Source of the DNA: Geopseudomonas sagittaria
GTDB taxonomy: Bacteria; Pseudomonadota; Gammaproteobacteria; Pseudomonadales; Pseudomonadaceae
DNA length: 64,000 nucleotides
Assembly (NCBI RefSeq): GCF_900115715.1
Contig: NZ_FOXM01000002.1
Span: 62,001-126,000 of the forward strand
Direction: 5' to 3'
Shown here piece after piece: positions 1 to 8,316 of this stretch (position 1 is the stretch's first letter; every line of letters starts with the position of its first letter). Below the pieces are notes generated by a model that did not search any database, was not told where the DNA came from, and worked only from the letters and a program-made list of their open reading frames with translations. Made by a program: the position numbers and the translations under genes.

Positions 1-530
1 TGACGCTCGATCAGATCGTCGCCCAGGTGCGCCGCGCCCTGGCCTGGGTCCACGCCAACATCGCCGCGTTTGGCGGCGATCCGCAGCGGCTGTACGCCAG
101 CGGCAGTTCGGCGGGCGGCCATCTGGTCGGCATGCTGCTGGCAGGCGGCTGGCAGGCCGAGTACGGCCTGCCAGTGGACGTGCTGCGCGGTGCCTTGCCG
201 GTCAGCGGGCTGTTCGACCTGCGGCCGTTGCTGGACACCCACATCAACGGCTGGATGCGCCTGGACGAGGCGGCGGCGCGGCGCAACAGCCCGCAGTTCC
301 ATCTACCGACGGCGGCCGGCGAGCTGCTGGTCGCCTATGGCGCTCTGGAGACGGCGGAATTCGCCCGCCAGTCGGCGGACTACCTGGCGGCCTGGCGCAG
401 CCGCGGGCTGCCCGGTCGCCTGCTGGCGGTGGAAGGGCGCAACCATTTCGACGTGGTGCTGGAGCTGGGCCAGCCGGGCACGCCGCTGTACCGGGCGTTG
501 CTCCAGTTGATGGGACTGGTCGCGGAGTGA
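1..530 (+). CDS. alpha/beta hydrolase, formamidase/esterase-like (5' partial)
   Basis: The reading frame is already open at the first bases, so the N-terminus lies outside the window. The visible part carries the nucleophile-elbow region FGGDPQRLYASGSSAGGHL (Ser in GSSAGG) and a C-terminal GRNHFDVV that supplies the catalytic His. This is the layout of the kynurenine formamidase/esterase branch of alpha/beta hydrolases. Where relatives often have an acid in GGDE-EF-RQS, this protein reads GALETAEFARQS, so the acid would be Glu or lie elsewhere. It converges with the porin gene. Kynurenine formamidase activity would feed anthranilate to the nearby dioxygenase, but this is inference from location; a general esterase is equally possible. 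Confidence 0.75.
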   Translation, partial: TLDQIVAQVRRALAWVHANIAAFGGDPQRLYASGSSAGGHLVGMLLAGGWQAEYGLPVDVLRGALPVSGLFDLRPLLDTHINGWMRLDEAAARRNSPQFHLPTAAGELLVAYGALETAEFARQSADYLAAWRSRGLPGRLLAVEGRNHFDVVLELGQPGTPLYRALLQLMGLVAE

Positions 531-538
531 ATCGGCAG

Positions 539-558
539 GCGCCTCCTTGTGGAGGCGC
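539..558. terminator. hairpin between convergent genes
   Basis: An 8-bp perfect stem (GCGCCTCC/GGAGGCGC) with a TTGT loop sits between the hydrolase stop and the porin stop. There is no strong T-run on either side, so it is a weak or bidirectional terminator at best. Confidence 0.5.
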
Positions 559-615
559 TGCAATCAGGAAGGCGAAGAGAGCAGGGGGGCGCACCGGGCG
601 GCGCGCCCCTGACGA

Positions 616-1875
616 TCAGAACAGGCTGACCGTGTAGTTGAGGATCAGCCGGTTCTCGTCGATGCTCGCGCGGTAGTTGGAGCGCGCGGTGACGTTGCGC
701 ACGCGCACGCTGACGTTCTTCAGCGGCCCGCTCTGCACGGTGTAACCGAGATCCAGGTCGCGCTCCCAGTCCTCGCCTTCGAAGTTGCGCCCGGTGTCGA
801 CGTTGTCGCCCTTCACGTAGCGCACGGTGCTGACCAGGCCGGGGATGCCGAGGGCGGCGAAGTCGTAGTCGTAGCGCGCCTGCCAGGAGCGTTCGTCGGT
901 GGAGGCGAAGTCGAAGGTCGGCAGCTCGTTGGCCAGCGGCGTCACGTTGCCGAAGATGCGCACCATGCCGTCGTCGCCGGACAGGTTCTGGTAGCCGACG
1001 TGGAAGGTGTGCCCGCCGCGCTTGGCCGACAGCATGCCGTAGAAGGTCTGGTTGTCGATGGCGCCGGCCAGCCGGTCGCCGTCCTCGCTGGCATCGAAGT
1101 AGCCGAGGTTGGCGCCCAGGGTCCAGGCGCCCAGCGGCTCGCTGTGCTTGAGGCTGAAGAAGCGCTGGTGGTAGACGTCTTCCAGCTGCGCGTACCAGGC
1201 GCCGACGCTGGTGCGGTTGGCGTTGAAGGCGTAGTCGGCGCCGGCGTAGTTGAAGCGGTCGCTGCTCACCGACAGCACCGCGCGGCGGCCGATCCACGGC
1301 GACATCTCGGCGTCGCCGGCCTCGTCACGCTGGCTCATCGAGCGCAGCTGGCCGCCCTGCAGGGTCAGCCCGGCGAACTCCTGGGAGACGATGCCGGCAC
1401 CCTGGAAGGTCGGCGGCAGCAGGCGGATGTCGGAGAAGGTCAGCACCGGCAGGTTGGGCTGCAGCTCGCCGACCTTCAGCTCGGTCTTCGACGCCCGGAC
1501 CTTGAGCGCCGCCCCCGCGCGGCTGTACTCGTCGGCCGGCTCGCCGTCGGTGTGGCGCGGCATCAGGCCGGTGCCCAGCGTGCCGGCTCGGTCCTTGCTG
1601 CCGTCCAGCTTGATGCCGAGCAGGCCGATGGCGTCGACGCCGAAGCCGACCGGGCCCGGGGTGTAGCCGGACTTGAAATTGAGGATGAAGCCCTGGGCCC
1701 ATTCTTCCTGTTTCGACTGCGCGCTGGCCGGCACGTCGCGGAAGTCGCGGCTGAAGTAGTAGTTGCGCGCGTTCAGGGTCGCGGTCGAGTCCGCGAGGAA
1801 GCCGCCGTCGGCGGCCAGGGCGGAAAGAGGCAAAGTGCTCAACAGCAGGGGAAGGGTGGGGGTCTTGTAGTTCAT
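616..1875 (-). CDS. OprD-family outer membrane porin
   Basis: Substrate-specific 18-strand outer-membrane porin of the OprD/OpdK/BenF type. The 419-residue protein begins with a signal peptide (residues 1-21, cleavage after ALA), then [23 protein letters not shown], the usual OprD-family N-terminus, and ends in Phe as outer-membrane barrels do (NYTVSLF). It lies about 130 bp downstream of the ABC ATPase gene, on the same strand as the anthranilate-type dioxygenase and transporter genes, so a role in outer-membrane uptake of the same aromatic acid is likely. The exact substrate cannot be read from sequence. Confidence 0.92.
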   Translation of the reverse strand: MNYKTPTLPLLLSTLPLSALAADGGFLADSTATLNARNYYFSRDFRDVPASAQSKQEEWAQGFILNFKSGYTPGPVGFGVDAIGLLGIKLDGSKDRAGTLGTGLMPRHTDGEPADEYSRAGAALKVRASKTELKVGELQPNLPVLTFSDIRLLPPTFQGAGIVSQEFAGLTLQGGQLRSMSQRDEAGDAEMSPWIGRRAVLSVSSDRFNYAGADYAFNANRTSVGAWYAQLEDVYHQRFFSLKHSEPLGAWTLGANLGYFDASEDGDRLAGAIDNQTFYGMLSAKRGGHTFHVGYQNLSGDDGMVRIFGNVTPLANELPTFDFASTDERSWQARYDYDFAALGIPGLVSTVRYVKGDNVDTGRNFEGEDWERDLDLGYTVQSGPLKNVSVRVRNVTARSNYRASIDENRLILNYTVSLF

Positions 1876-2003
1876 CGCGAGGCTCTTTCTTCTTGTGGTT
1901 TTTCAGGGCGCAGCCGGCCGCCGCCGGCCCGGAGTGGGCCGATGGGAGGCAGGTTGCGTCGGGTAGTCCGGCCCGCGGGATCACGGGCCGGGATGGGCGC
2001 GGC

Positions 2004-2693
2004 TCAGACGCCCAGGTAGCGGTGCGACAGTTCCGGGGCCGCCGCCAGCTCGGCGGGCGTGCCTTCCCAGACCTGGCGGCCCTTCTCGATGATGTGATGG
2101 CGGTCGACCACCCGCGCCATCTCCTTGAGGTTCTTGTCGATCACCAGGATGGTCTCGCCCTCGGCCTTGAGGGTGGCCAGGCAGTTCCAGATGGTTTCGC
2201 GGATGATCGGCGCCAGGCCCTCGGTGGCTTCGTCGAGGATCAGCAGCTGCGGATTGGTCATCAGCGCGCGGCCGACCACCAGCATCTGCTGCTCGCCGCC
2301 GGAGAGGGTCTTCGACAGCTGGTCCTGGCGTTCCTGCAGTCGCGGGAACAGCTGGTAGATGCGCGCCAGGTCCCACTTGCCGCCCTTGCTGGAGGTGGCC
2401 AGCAGGTTCTCCCTGACGCTCAGGCTGCCGAAGGCGCGGCGGCCTTCCGGTACCAGGCCGAGGCCGGCCTGGGCGATGCGGCAGGGGGTGGCGCCGCGCA
2501 GCTCCTTGCCATGCACGCGGATGCTGCCGGCGCTGGGCTTGAGCAGGCCCATGATGGATTTCACCGTGGTGGTCTTGCCCATACCGTTGCGGCCGATCAG
2601 CGACACCACCTGGCCCGCTTCGATCTTCAGGTGCATGTCGAACAGCACCTGGCTCAGGCCGTAGCCGGCCCGCAGTCCACTGACTTCAAGCAT
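2004..2693 (-). CDS. livF: branched-chain-type ABC transporter ATPase LivF
   Basis: ATP-hydrolysing subunit of a HAAT-family importer, 229 residues, the normal LivF size. Walker A GRNGMGKTT is near residue 34, signature LSGGEQQ near 131, and Walker B LLILDEATEGLAP near 150. Its start overlaps the end of the LivG gene by 8 bp, showing translational coupling. Linkage to antABC-like genes suggests an aromatic carboxylate rather than an amino acid as substrate. Confidence 0.93.
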   Translation of the reverse strand: MLEVSGLRAGYGLSQVLFDMHLKIEAGQVVSLIGRNGMGKTTTVKSIMGLLKPSAGSIRVHGKELRGATPCRIAQAGLGLVPEGRRAFGSLSVRENLLATSSKGGKWDLARIYQLFPRLQERQDQLSKTLSGGEQQMLVVGRALMTNPQLLILDEATEGLAPIIRETIWNCLATLKAEGETILVIDKNLKEMARVVDRHHIIEKGRQVWEGTPAELAAAPELSHRYLGV

Positions 2694-3435
2694 GTTCCTC
2701 TCCCAGATAGGCCGCGCGGACCAGTTGGTTGCCGCGGATTTCCTCGACGCTGCCGCTGAGGATGGTTTCGCCGTAGACCAGCACGGTGATGCGGTCGGCG
2801 AGGGCGAACACGGCGTCCATGTCGTGCTCGACCAGCAGGATGGCGTAGCGGCCCTTGAGCGCCATCAGCTGCTCGGTCATGCGCGCCGACTCCTCGGCGC
2901 CGAGGCCGGCCATCGGCTCGTCGAGCAGCAGCACCGAGGCTTCCTGGGCCAGCGCCAGGGCCAGCTCCAGCTGGCGGCGCTCGCCGTGGGACAGCTCGCT
3001 GACCCGGTCCTCGGCGCGGCGGGCGAGGCCGACCTGCTGCAGGTAGGCGAACGCCGGATCGAGCAGGCTGCGGTCGCGCGACAGCGGCTTCCACAGGCCA
3101 AAGCTCTTGCCCTCGCGGGCGGCGATGGCCACCGCGAGGTTCTCCAGCAGGCTGAACTCGGGGTACAGCTGGCTGACCTGGAACGAGCGCGCCAGGCCTA
3201 GTCGCGGCCGCTCGTGGGCCGGCACCGCGGTGATGTCGCGGCCGCCGAGGAGGATCTGGCCCTTGTCCGGGCGGATCTCGCCGGCGATCTGCGCGATCAG
3301 GGTGGACTTGCCGGCGCCGTTGGGGCCGATGATGGCGTGCAGTTCGCCGGCGGCCAGTTCCAGGTTGGCGTTGTTGGTGGCCTTCACCGCGCCGAAGGAC
3401 TTCTCCAGGCCGCGGATCGACAGATGCGCGCTCAT
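2686..3435 (-). CDS. livG: branched-chain-type ABC transporter ATPase LivG
   Basis: Second ATPase of the HAAT importer, 249 residues. Walker A GPNGAGKST is near residue 37; a variant signature LSHGERRQ precedes Walker B VLLLDEPMAGLG. The C-terminal stretch VLVYGETILSGSVEEIRGNQLVRAAYLG (in part) is the LivG-type ending. The ATG overlaps the stop of livM in an ATGA arrangement, which fixes the start even though the frame stays open far upstream inside livM. Confidence 0.93.
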   Translation of the reverse strand: MSAHLSIRGLEKSFGAVKATNNANLELAAGELHAIIGPNGAGKSTLIAQIAGEIRPDKGQILLGGRDITAVPAHERPRLGLARSFQVSQLYPEFSLLENLAVAIAAREGKSFGLWKPLSRDRSLLDPAFAYLQQVGLARRAEDRVSELSHGERRQLELALALAQEASVLLLDEPMAGLGAEESARMTEQLMALKGRYAILLVEHDMDAVFALADRITVLVYGETILSGSVEEIRGNQLVRAAYLGEEHA

Positions 3436-4457
3436 GGGCGGACCTCCTGGGCAGCGAGGGGCGGGAGGGCGGAGCTGACCTTGGCGCGGCGCGGCTTGCC
3501 GGCGCCCTTCATCAGCAGGCCGTAGATGCCCTGGCGGCCGAACAGCACCACCAGGAGGAGCAGCGGGCCGAACGCCAGCAGCCAGTGCTCGGTCCACAGG
3601 CTGAGCAGCTGTTCCAGGCCGAGGTAGGCGGCCGCGCCGAGCACCGGGCCGAGCAGGGTGCCGACGCCGCCGAGGATGACCATGGCCATCAGCTCGCCGG
3701 ACTTCTGCCAGGCGGCCATGTCGGGGCTGACGAACAGCGCGTAGTTGGCCCAGAGGATGCCGGCCAGACCCGCGCCGAGGCCGGCGATGACGAAGGCGGT
3801 CAGGCGGTAGCGCACCGGCTGCAGGCCCAGGCTGACGGTGCGCCGCTCGCTCTGCTTGAGGCCGCGCAGCACGAAGCCGAAGCGCGAGCCGACCAGGCGC
3901 CGGCAGAACAGCAGCCAGCCGACCAGCAGGGCGACGCACAGGTAGTAGAACTGGTTGGCGTCGTTCATATCGAGGCCGGGCAGGCTGTTGCGCTCGTTCA
4001 GCAGGATGCCGTCGTCGCCGCCGTACAGCGACAGCGAGCCGAGGATGAAGTAGAGCATCTGACTGAACGCCAGGGTGATCATGATGAACTGCACGCCGCT
4101 GGTGCGCAGCGACAGGTAGCCCATCAGCAGGCCGAGCAGGGCGCAGCACAGCAGGGCCAGCGGCCAGACGAGCAGCGCGCTGTTGCTGCCCTCCCAGCCC
4201 CACAGCGGCAGCAGCTGCGAGGTATGGAAGGCGACGATGCCCACCACGTAGCCGCCGAGGCCGAAGAAGGCGGCGTGGCCGAAGCTGACCAGGGCGCCGT
4301 AGCCGATCAACAGGTCGAGGCTGGCGGCGGCCATGCCGTAGATGGCCAGGCGGGTGAACAGGCTGACCAGGAAGGGTTCGTCCAGCAGCGCCGCGAGCAG
4401 CGGCAGCAGAGCGAAGGTGGCCAGGCAGGCCAGGTCGATGACGATGCGACGGGACAT
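3432..4457 (-). CDS. livM: branched-chain-type ABC transporter permease LivM
   Basis: Inner-membrane permease, 341 residues, with many hydrophobic spans and the LivM signature region ASLDLLIGYGALVSFGHAAF near the N-terminus. The start MSRRIVID is preceded by a good ribosome-binding site (GAGGAG, 6 bp spacing); an in-frame upstream Met would run into livH and has no such site. Overlaps livG by 4 bp. Confidence 0.92.
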   Translation of the reverse strand: MSRRIVIDLACLATFALLPLLAALLDEPFLVSLFTRLAIYGMAAASLDLLIGYGALVSFGHAAFFGLGGYVVGIVAFHTSQLLPLWGWEGSNSALLVWPLALLCCALLGLLMGYLSLRTSGVQFIMITLAFSQMLYFILGSLSLYGGDDGILLNERNSLPGLDMNDANQFYYLCVALLVGWLLFCRRLVGSRFGFVLRGLKQSERRTVSLGLQPVRYRLTAFVIAGLGAGLAGILWANYALFVSPDMAAWQKSGELMAMVILGGVGTLLGPVLGAAAYLGLEQLLSLWTEHWLLAFGPLLLLVVLFGRQGIYGLLMKGAGKPRRAKVSSALPPLAAQEVRP

Positions 4458-4467
4458 GGGATTCTCC

Positions 4468-5379
4468 TCAGGCACGCGCGGGCAGCAGGCCACGCGGACG
4501 GACCAGCAGGACCAGGGCCATGACGATGTAGGCGCTGGCGGAAAGCAGGCCGGCGGACAGCGAGCCGCTGACCTCGGCGGGCAGCAGTTGGTCGAGCAGC
4601 GGCGGGATATAGGCTCGACCGAGGCTGTCGACCATGCCGATCAGCAGGGCGCCGACCAGCGCGCCGCGCACCGAGCCGACGCCGCCGACCACGATGACCA
4701 CGAAGGTGGTGATCAGCACCTTCTCGCCCATGCCGATCTCCACCGACAGCAGCGGCGCGGCCATGAAGCCGGCCAGCCCGCACAGCGCGCAGCCGAACAC
4801 GAACACCAAGGTGTACAGGCGGCCGATGTTGACCCCCAGCGCGCCGACCATCTCGTGGTCGTCGGCGCCGGCGCGGATCAGCATGCCCAGGCGGGTGTGG
4901 TTGATCAGCAGCCACATGCCCACGGCGACCAGCAGCCCGGCGCCGATGAACAGCAGGCGGCTGACCGGGTACATCAGCCCCGGCAGCACCTCGACGAAGG
5001 CGCCGTACCAGTCCGGGGTGGGCATGGCCGGCGGGCTGCGGCCGAACAGCAGGGTGATCAGCTCGTTGGTGAAGAACACCACCGCGAGGGTGGCCAGCAC
5101 CTGGTCGAGGTGGTCGCGGTTGTACAGCCGGCGGACGATGGCGGTTTCGATCACCAGGCCGTACAGCGCGGCGCCGGCCAGAGCGGCCAGGCCGCCGAGC
5201 CAGAACGAGCCGCTGGCGATCGCGGTGTAGGCGGCGCAGAAGGCGCCGACCATGTAGAAGGCGCCGTGGGCGAGGTTGATCACGCCCATGATGCCGAAGA
5301 TCAGCGTCAGGCCGGAGGCGAGCAGGAACAGCAGGGCGCTGTACTGCAGGCCGTTGAGCAATTGTTCGAGCAACAGCAT
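4468..5379 (-). CDS. livH: branched-chain-type ABC transporter permease LivH
   Basis: Inner-membrane permease, 303 residues, beginning MLLLEQLLNGLQYSALLFLL and containing LTLIFGIMGVINLAHGAF, the characteristic LivH segment. Pairs with LivM to form the translocation pore. It is separated from the binding-protein gene by a 65-bp gap that contains a strong hairpin, a common way to make more binding protein than permease. Confidence 0.93.
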   Translation of the reverse strand: MLLLEQLLNGLQYSALLFLLASGLTLIFGIMGVINLAHGAFYMVGAFCAAYTAIASGSFWLGGLAALAGAALYGLVIETAIVRRLYNRDHLDQVLATLAVVFFTNELITLLFGRSPPAMPTPDWYGAFVEVLPGLMYPVSRLLFIGAGLLVAVGMWLLINHTRLGMLIRAGADDHEMVGALGVNIGRLYTLVFVFGCALCGLAGFMAAPLLSVEIGMGEKVLITTFVVIVVGGVGSVRGALVGALLIGMVDSLGRAYIPPLLDQLLPAEVSGSLSAGLLSASAYIVMALVLLVRPRGLLPARA

Positions 5380-5402
5380 GGCAAGGGTCCTACGCGGGAG
5401 CC

Positions 5403-5421
5403 GCCGCCCCGGCGGGGCGGC
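5403..5421 (-). promoter_or_regulatory. intercistronic hairpin between binding protein and permease genes
   Basis: A perfect 8-bp GC stem (GCCGCCCC/GGGGCGGC) with a 3-base loop lies between the two genes. There is no T-run, so it more likely stabilises the upstream mRNA or attenuates transcription than terminates it fully. Confidence 0.55.
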
Positions 5422-5444
5422 AGGCAGGGGACGTCAGCGACGGA

Positions 5445-6608
5445 TCAGAGCGCGCACTTGGCGGCGTAGCTGTCCACCTGGGCCGTGGCGATGGTCTTGA
5501 CCGGCACTTCGACGAGCTTGCCGTCGGCGCCGGGCTGGACCTTGAGCAGGTGCCAGTCGATCACCGCGTGCTGGTTGCTGCCGAAGCGGAAGTCGCCGCG
5601 CACCGAGTCGAAGTCGGCGGCGCGCAGGGCGCTGCGGAAGGCGTCGGCGTCCTTGAGGTCGCCGTGGGTGGCCTTGAGCGCCGAGCCGATCAGCCGTGCG
5701 GTGTCGTAGCCCTGGGCGGCGTACATGGTCGGCGCACGGTTGTACTTGGCGGTGAACGCCTGGATGAAAGCCTGGTTGGCCGGGCTGGCGGACTGCGGGT
5801 TCCAGCCGCTGACCACGTTGACGCCCTCGGCCACGTCGCCGGTGGCGGCGAGCATGCGCTCGTCCATGGAGAACACCGGCACCACCATCGGGATGCTCTT
5901 GGCCAGGCCCGAGCTGCCGTACTGCTTGGCGAAGTTGATGCCGGCGCCGCCGGGGTGGAACTGGAACACCGCATCCGGGTTCAGCGCGCGCAGGCGCGCC
6001 AGCTCCACGGAGAAGTCCAGCTGGTTGAGCTTGGTGTAGATCTCGGTGACCTCGCCCTTGAAGGTGCGCTTGAAGCCGGCCAGGGCGTCGCGGCCGGCCT
6101 GGTAGTTGGGGGCGAGGATGACCATCTTCTGGTAGCCGAGGTCGTTGGCGGCGACGCCGGCCATCTCGTGGGGCACGTCGTTCTGGTAGGAGGCGGCGAA
6201 GTAGTTGGCCTTGCACTGCTCGCCGGCGAGGTTGGACGGGCCGGCGTTGGCGCTGATGTAGAAACGGTCGCCTTGGGTGGCGCCGTTGACCACGGCGGCG
6301 AGCACGTTGGAGAACATCACCCCGGTGTACAGGGAGATGCCGTCCAGGCTCATGCGGTCGACGATCTGCTTGCCCTTGGCGGGTTGCAGGCCGTCGTCCT
6401 CGACCACCAGCTCCACCGGCACGCCGCCGAGCTTGCCGCCTTCCTGCTCGATGGCCAGGCGAAAGGCGTCGCGGGCGTCCTCGCCGAGGTAGCCGGCGGG
6501 GGTGGATAGGGTGGTGATGAAGCCGATGCGCACCGGCTCCTGGGCCAGGACGTTGAAGGAAGAGGCCAGTGCCGCCCCGAGCAGCGCAAGGTTGAGGGTC
6601 TTTTTCAT
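5445..6608 (-). CDS. periplasmic ABC substrate-binding protein, LivK/aromatic-acid type
   Basis: A 387-residue binding protein with an N-terminal signal peptide (MKKTLNLALLGAALASS, cleavage near VLAQ) and the type-I periplasmic fold signature PVRIGFITTLSTPAGYLGED. The region NYFAASYQNDVPHEMAGVAA resembles binding proteins attached to aromatic-acid importers. It is placed first in the transporter set, directly downstream of the dioxygenase reductase. A (GACAAC)n tract lies 86-127 bp upstream of its start. The ligand is inferred to be anthranilate or a related aromatic acid. Confidence 0.88.
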   Translation of the reverse strand: MKKTLNLALLGAALASSFNVLAQEPVRIGFITTLSTPAGYLGEDARDAFRLAIEQEGGKLGGVPVELVVEDDGLQPAKGKQIVDRMSLDGISLYTGVMFSNVLAAVVNGATQGDRFYISANAGPSNLAGEQCKANYFAASYQNDVPHEMAGVAANDLGYQKMVILAPNYQAGRDALAGFKRTFKGEVTEIYTKLNQLDFSVELARLRALNPDAVFQFHPGGAGINFAKQYGSSGLAKSIPMVVPVFSMDERMLAATGDVAEGVNVVSGWNPQSASPANQAFIQAFTAKYNRAPTMYAAQGYDTARLIGSALKATHGDLKDADAFRSALRAADFDSVRGDFRFGSNQHAVIDWHLLKVQPGADGKLVEVPVKTIATAQVDSYAAKCAL

Positions 6609-6693
6609 GGTTACCGCCTTGGTTGTGCAGCTCCGTGCGAGATTCGGGCTGCTGGTTTTTGTTCGTGGGCAGTCGATGAAGCGGGTGAAGCTG

Positions 6694-6742
<49 letters not shown>

Positions 6743-6779
6743 CGTTGCGCGGGCCGGGTGTCCCGGCCCGCGGCGACGC

Positions 6780-7805
6780 TCAGGTGTTGCTTTCGGTGAA
6801 TTTCTCGAAATACAGGCGGCCGTTGTCGATGGCGTTGCTCGCCAGCCAGTCCTTCACCGACTCGACCATCGGCGGAGGGCCGCACAGGTACATGTCGAAG
6901 GCCAGCTCGCGCAGGGCGGCGGCGTCGAAGTGCTCGGCCACGTAGCCGCGCTGGCCGCTCCAGTCCGGATCCGCATCGCTGATCACCGGGGTGAAACTGA
7001 AGCCCGGGATGCGCTCGGCGTAGCCCTGGATGCGCTCCAGCTCGCAGAGGTCGGCCGCCTGGCGCACGCCGAAGTACAGGTGCACCGGCTGGCCGCAGCC
7101 GCCGCGTTCGGCGATCTCGTCGAGCATGCCGAGGAACGCCGACAGCCCGGTGCCGCCGGCCACCAGCAGCAGCGGCCGCTCGATGTGGCGCATGTAGAAG
7201 GCGCCCAGCGGGGCCTCGAAGCGGATCTCGTCGCCGACCTGGCAGCGCTCGCGGATGTAGTTGCTCATCACCCCGTCCGGCAGCAGACGGATGAGGAACT
7301 GCAGACGGTTCTGCGCGTTCGGCCGGTTGGCGAACGAGTAGGAGCGCTTGGCCTCGGTGCCCGGCACCTGCAGGCGGGCGTACTGCCCGGGCAGGAAGTC
7401 CAGCTGCTGGCCGTCGGCGCCGGCGTCCACATGCAGGATCGCGGTGGTCGGCGAGACCTGCTCGACGCGGCTGACCACGCCGCGCTGCTGCCCCGGACGC
7501 GCCGCGCTGCACAGGCTGGAGTCGAAGTCGAAGTAGAACGACGCGTCCGACTTCACCCGGGTCTGGCAGGTGAGGATCTTGCGCTGCTCGATGTCCTGGG
7601 CCGACAAGGCCTCCTCGTCCACGTAGTCCATTTCGTAGCGGCCGGACTCGCAGCGGCCCATGCAGGTCCCGCACACGCCCTCGCGGCAGTCGAGCGGGAT
7701 GTTGATGCCGTTGCGCAGGGCGGCGTCGAGCAGGACCTCGTTGCCCTGCACGGGGAAGAACAGGGTTTTGCCGTCGGCAAAACTGAAGGCGACCTTGTGG
7801 CTCAT
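6780..7805 (-). CDS. antC: anthranilate-type dioxygenase reductase component
   Basis: Electron-transfer component moving electrons from NADH to the Rieske oxygenase, 341 residues. Residues 1-95 form a plant-type [2Fe-2S] ferredoxin with CREGVCGTCMGRC and a further Cys in LTCQT. A FAD domain follows (RSYSFAN near residue 165) and then an NAD domain (LLLVAGGTGLSAF and YLCGPPPMVE). This is the BenC/AntC/XylZ architecture. The start MSHKVAFSF follows antB by 19 bp. Confidence 0.9.
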   Translation of the reverse strand: MSHKVAFSFADGKTLFFPVQGNEVLLDAALRNGINIPLDCREGVCGTCMGRCESGRYEMDYVDEEALSAQDIEQRKILTCQTRVKSDASFYFDFDSSLCSAARPGQQRGVVSRVEQVSPTTAILHVDAGADGQQLDFLPGQYARLQVPGTEAKRSYSFANRPNAQNRLQFLIRLLPDGVMSNYIRERCQVGDEIRFEAPLGAFYMRHIERPLLLVAGGTGLSAFLGMLDEIAERGGCGQPVHLYFGVRQAADLCELERIQGYAERIPGFSFTPVISDADPDWSGQRGYVAEHFDAAALRELAFDMYLCGPPPMVESVKDWLASNAIDNGRLYFEKFTESNT

Positions 7806-7824
7806 GGCGCGTCCATCCGGTAAA

Positions 7825-8316
7825 TCAGAGGTGGTAGAAGTCGAGCACCGAGTTGATGGTGTCGTTGAGCAGCACGATGTGCTTGCGGGTGATCTTCCAG
7901 CTCTCGCCCGCCGGCTTGAGGTGGTAGGTGACGTACCCGTAGAACTGCTCGCTCATCCCCAGGCGGTGGAACAGGGTGTGCCAGTTGGCCCTGACCTCCA
8001 GCTGGCCGCCGTCCAGCTCGGCGATCCGCACGTTGTCGACAAAGTGCGCGGTGCGCGGCATCGGCACGGTGGAGGCGGCCTTGCCGGTGCGGATGCGGTA
8101 CACGCGGTCTTCCAGGCCGGAGCGGTTGGCGTAGTAGATCAGCGACATGCCGCGCTTCGGGTCCTTGACGTACTCGTGCTCCGAATCCCACTGCGGCAGG
8201 TGGTATTCGCACTGCTCGTCGAACAGCTCGAGGTAGGCGTCCCAGTCCTGGGCGTCGCACAGCGCGGACTTCTCATAGAGGAACTGTTCGATCTGGTACT
8301 GCAGCTGCGGATTCAT
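7825..8316 (-). CDS. antB: anthranilate-type dioxygenase small subunit
   Basis: Ring-hydroxylating dioxygenase beta subunit, 163 residues, the usual AntB size, with an NTF2-like fold pattern (IEQFLYEKSALCDAQDWDAY; RTAHFVDNVRI; GYVTYHL). It has a structural role in the alpha3beta3 oxygenase. The start overlaps the antA stop as TAATG, indicating coupled translation. Confidence 0.9.
   Translation of the reverse strand: MNPQLQYQIEQFLYEKSALCDAQDWDAYLELFDEQCEYHLPQWDSEHEYVKDPKRGMSLIYYANRSGLEDRVYRIRTGKAASTVPMPRTAHFVDNVRIAELDGGQLEVRANWHTLFHRLGMSEQFYGYVTYHLKPAGESWKITRKHIVLLNDTINSVLDFYHL

Noticed and set aside
2686-4203. A 505-residue version of LivG
   Set aside because: The upstream part is out-of-frame livM; the family start MSAHLSIRG at 3435 with the ATGA overlap explains the gene.
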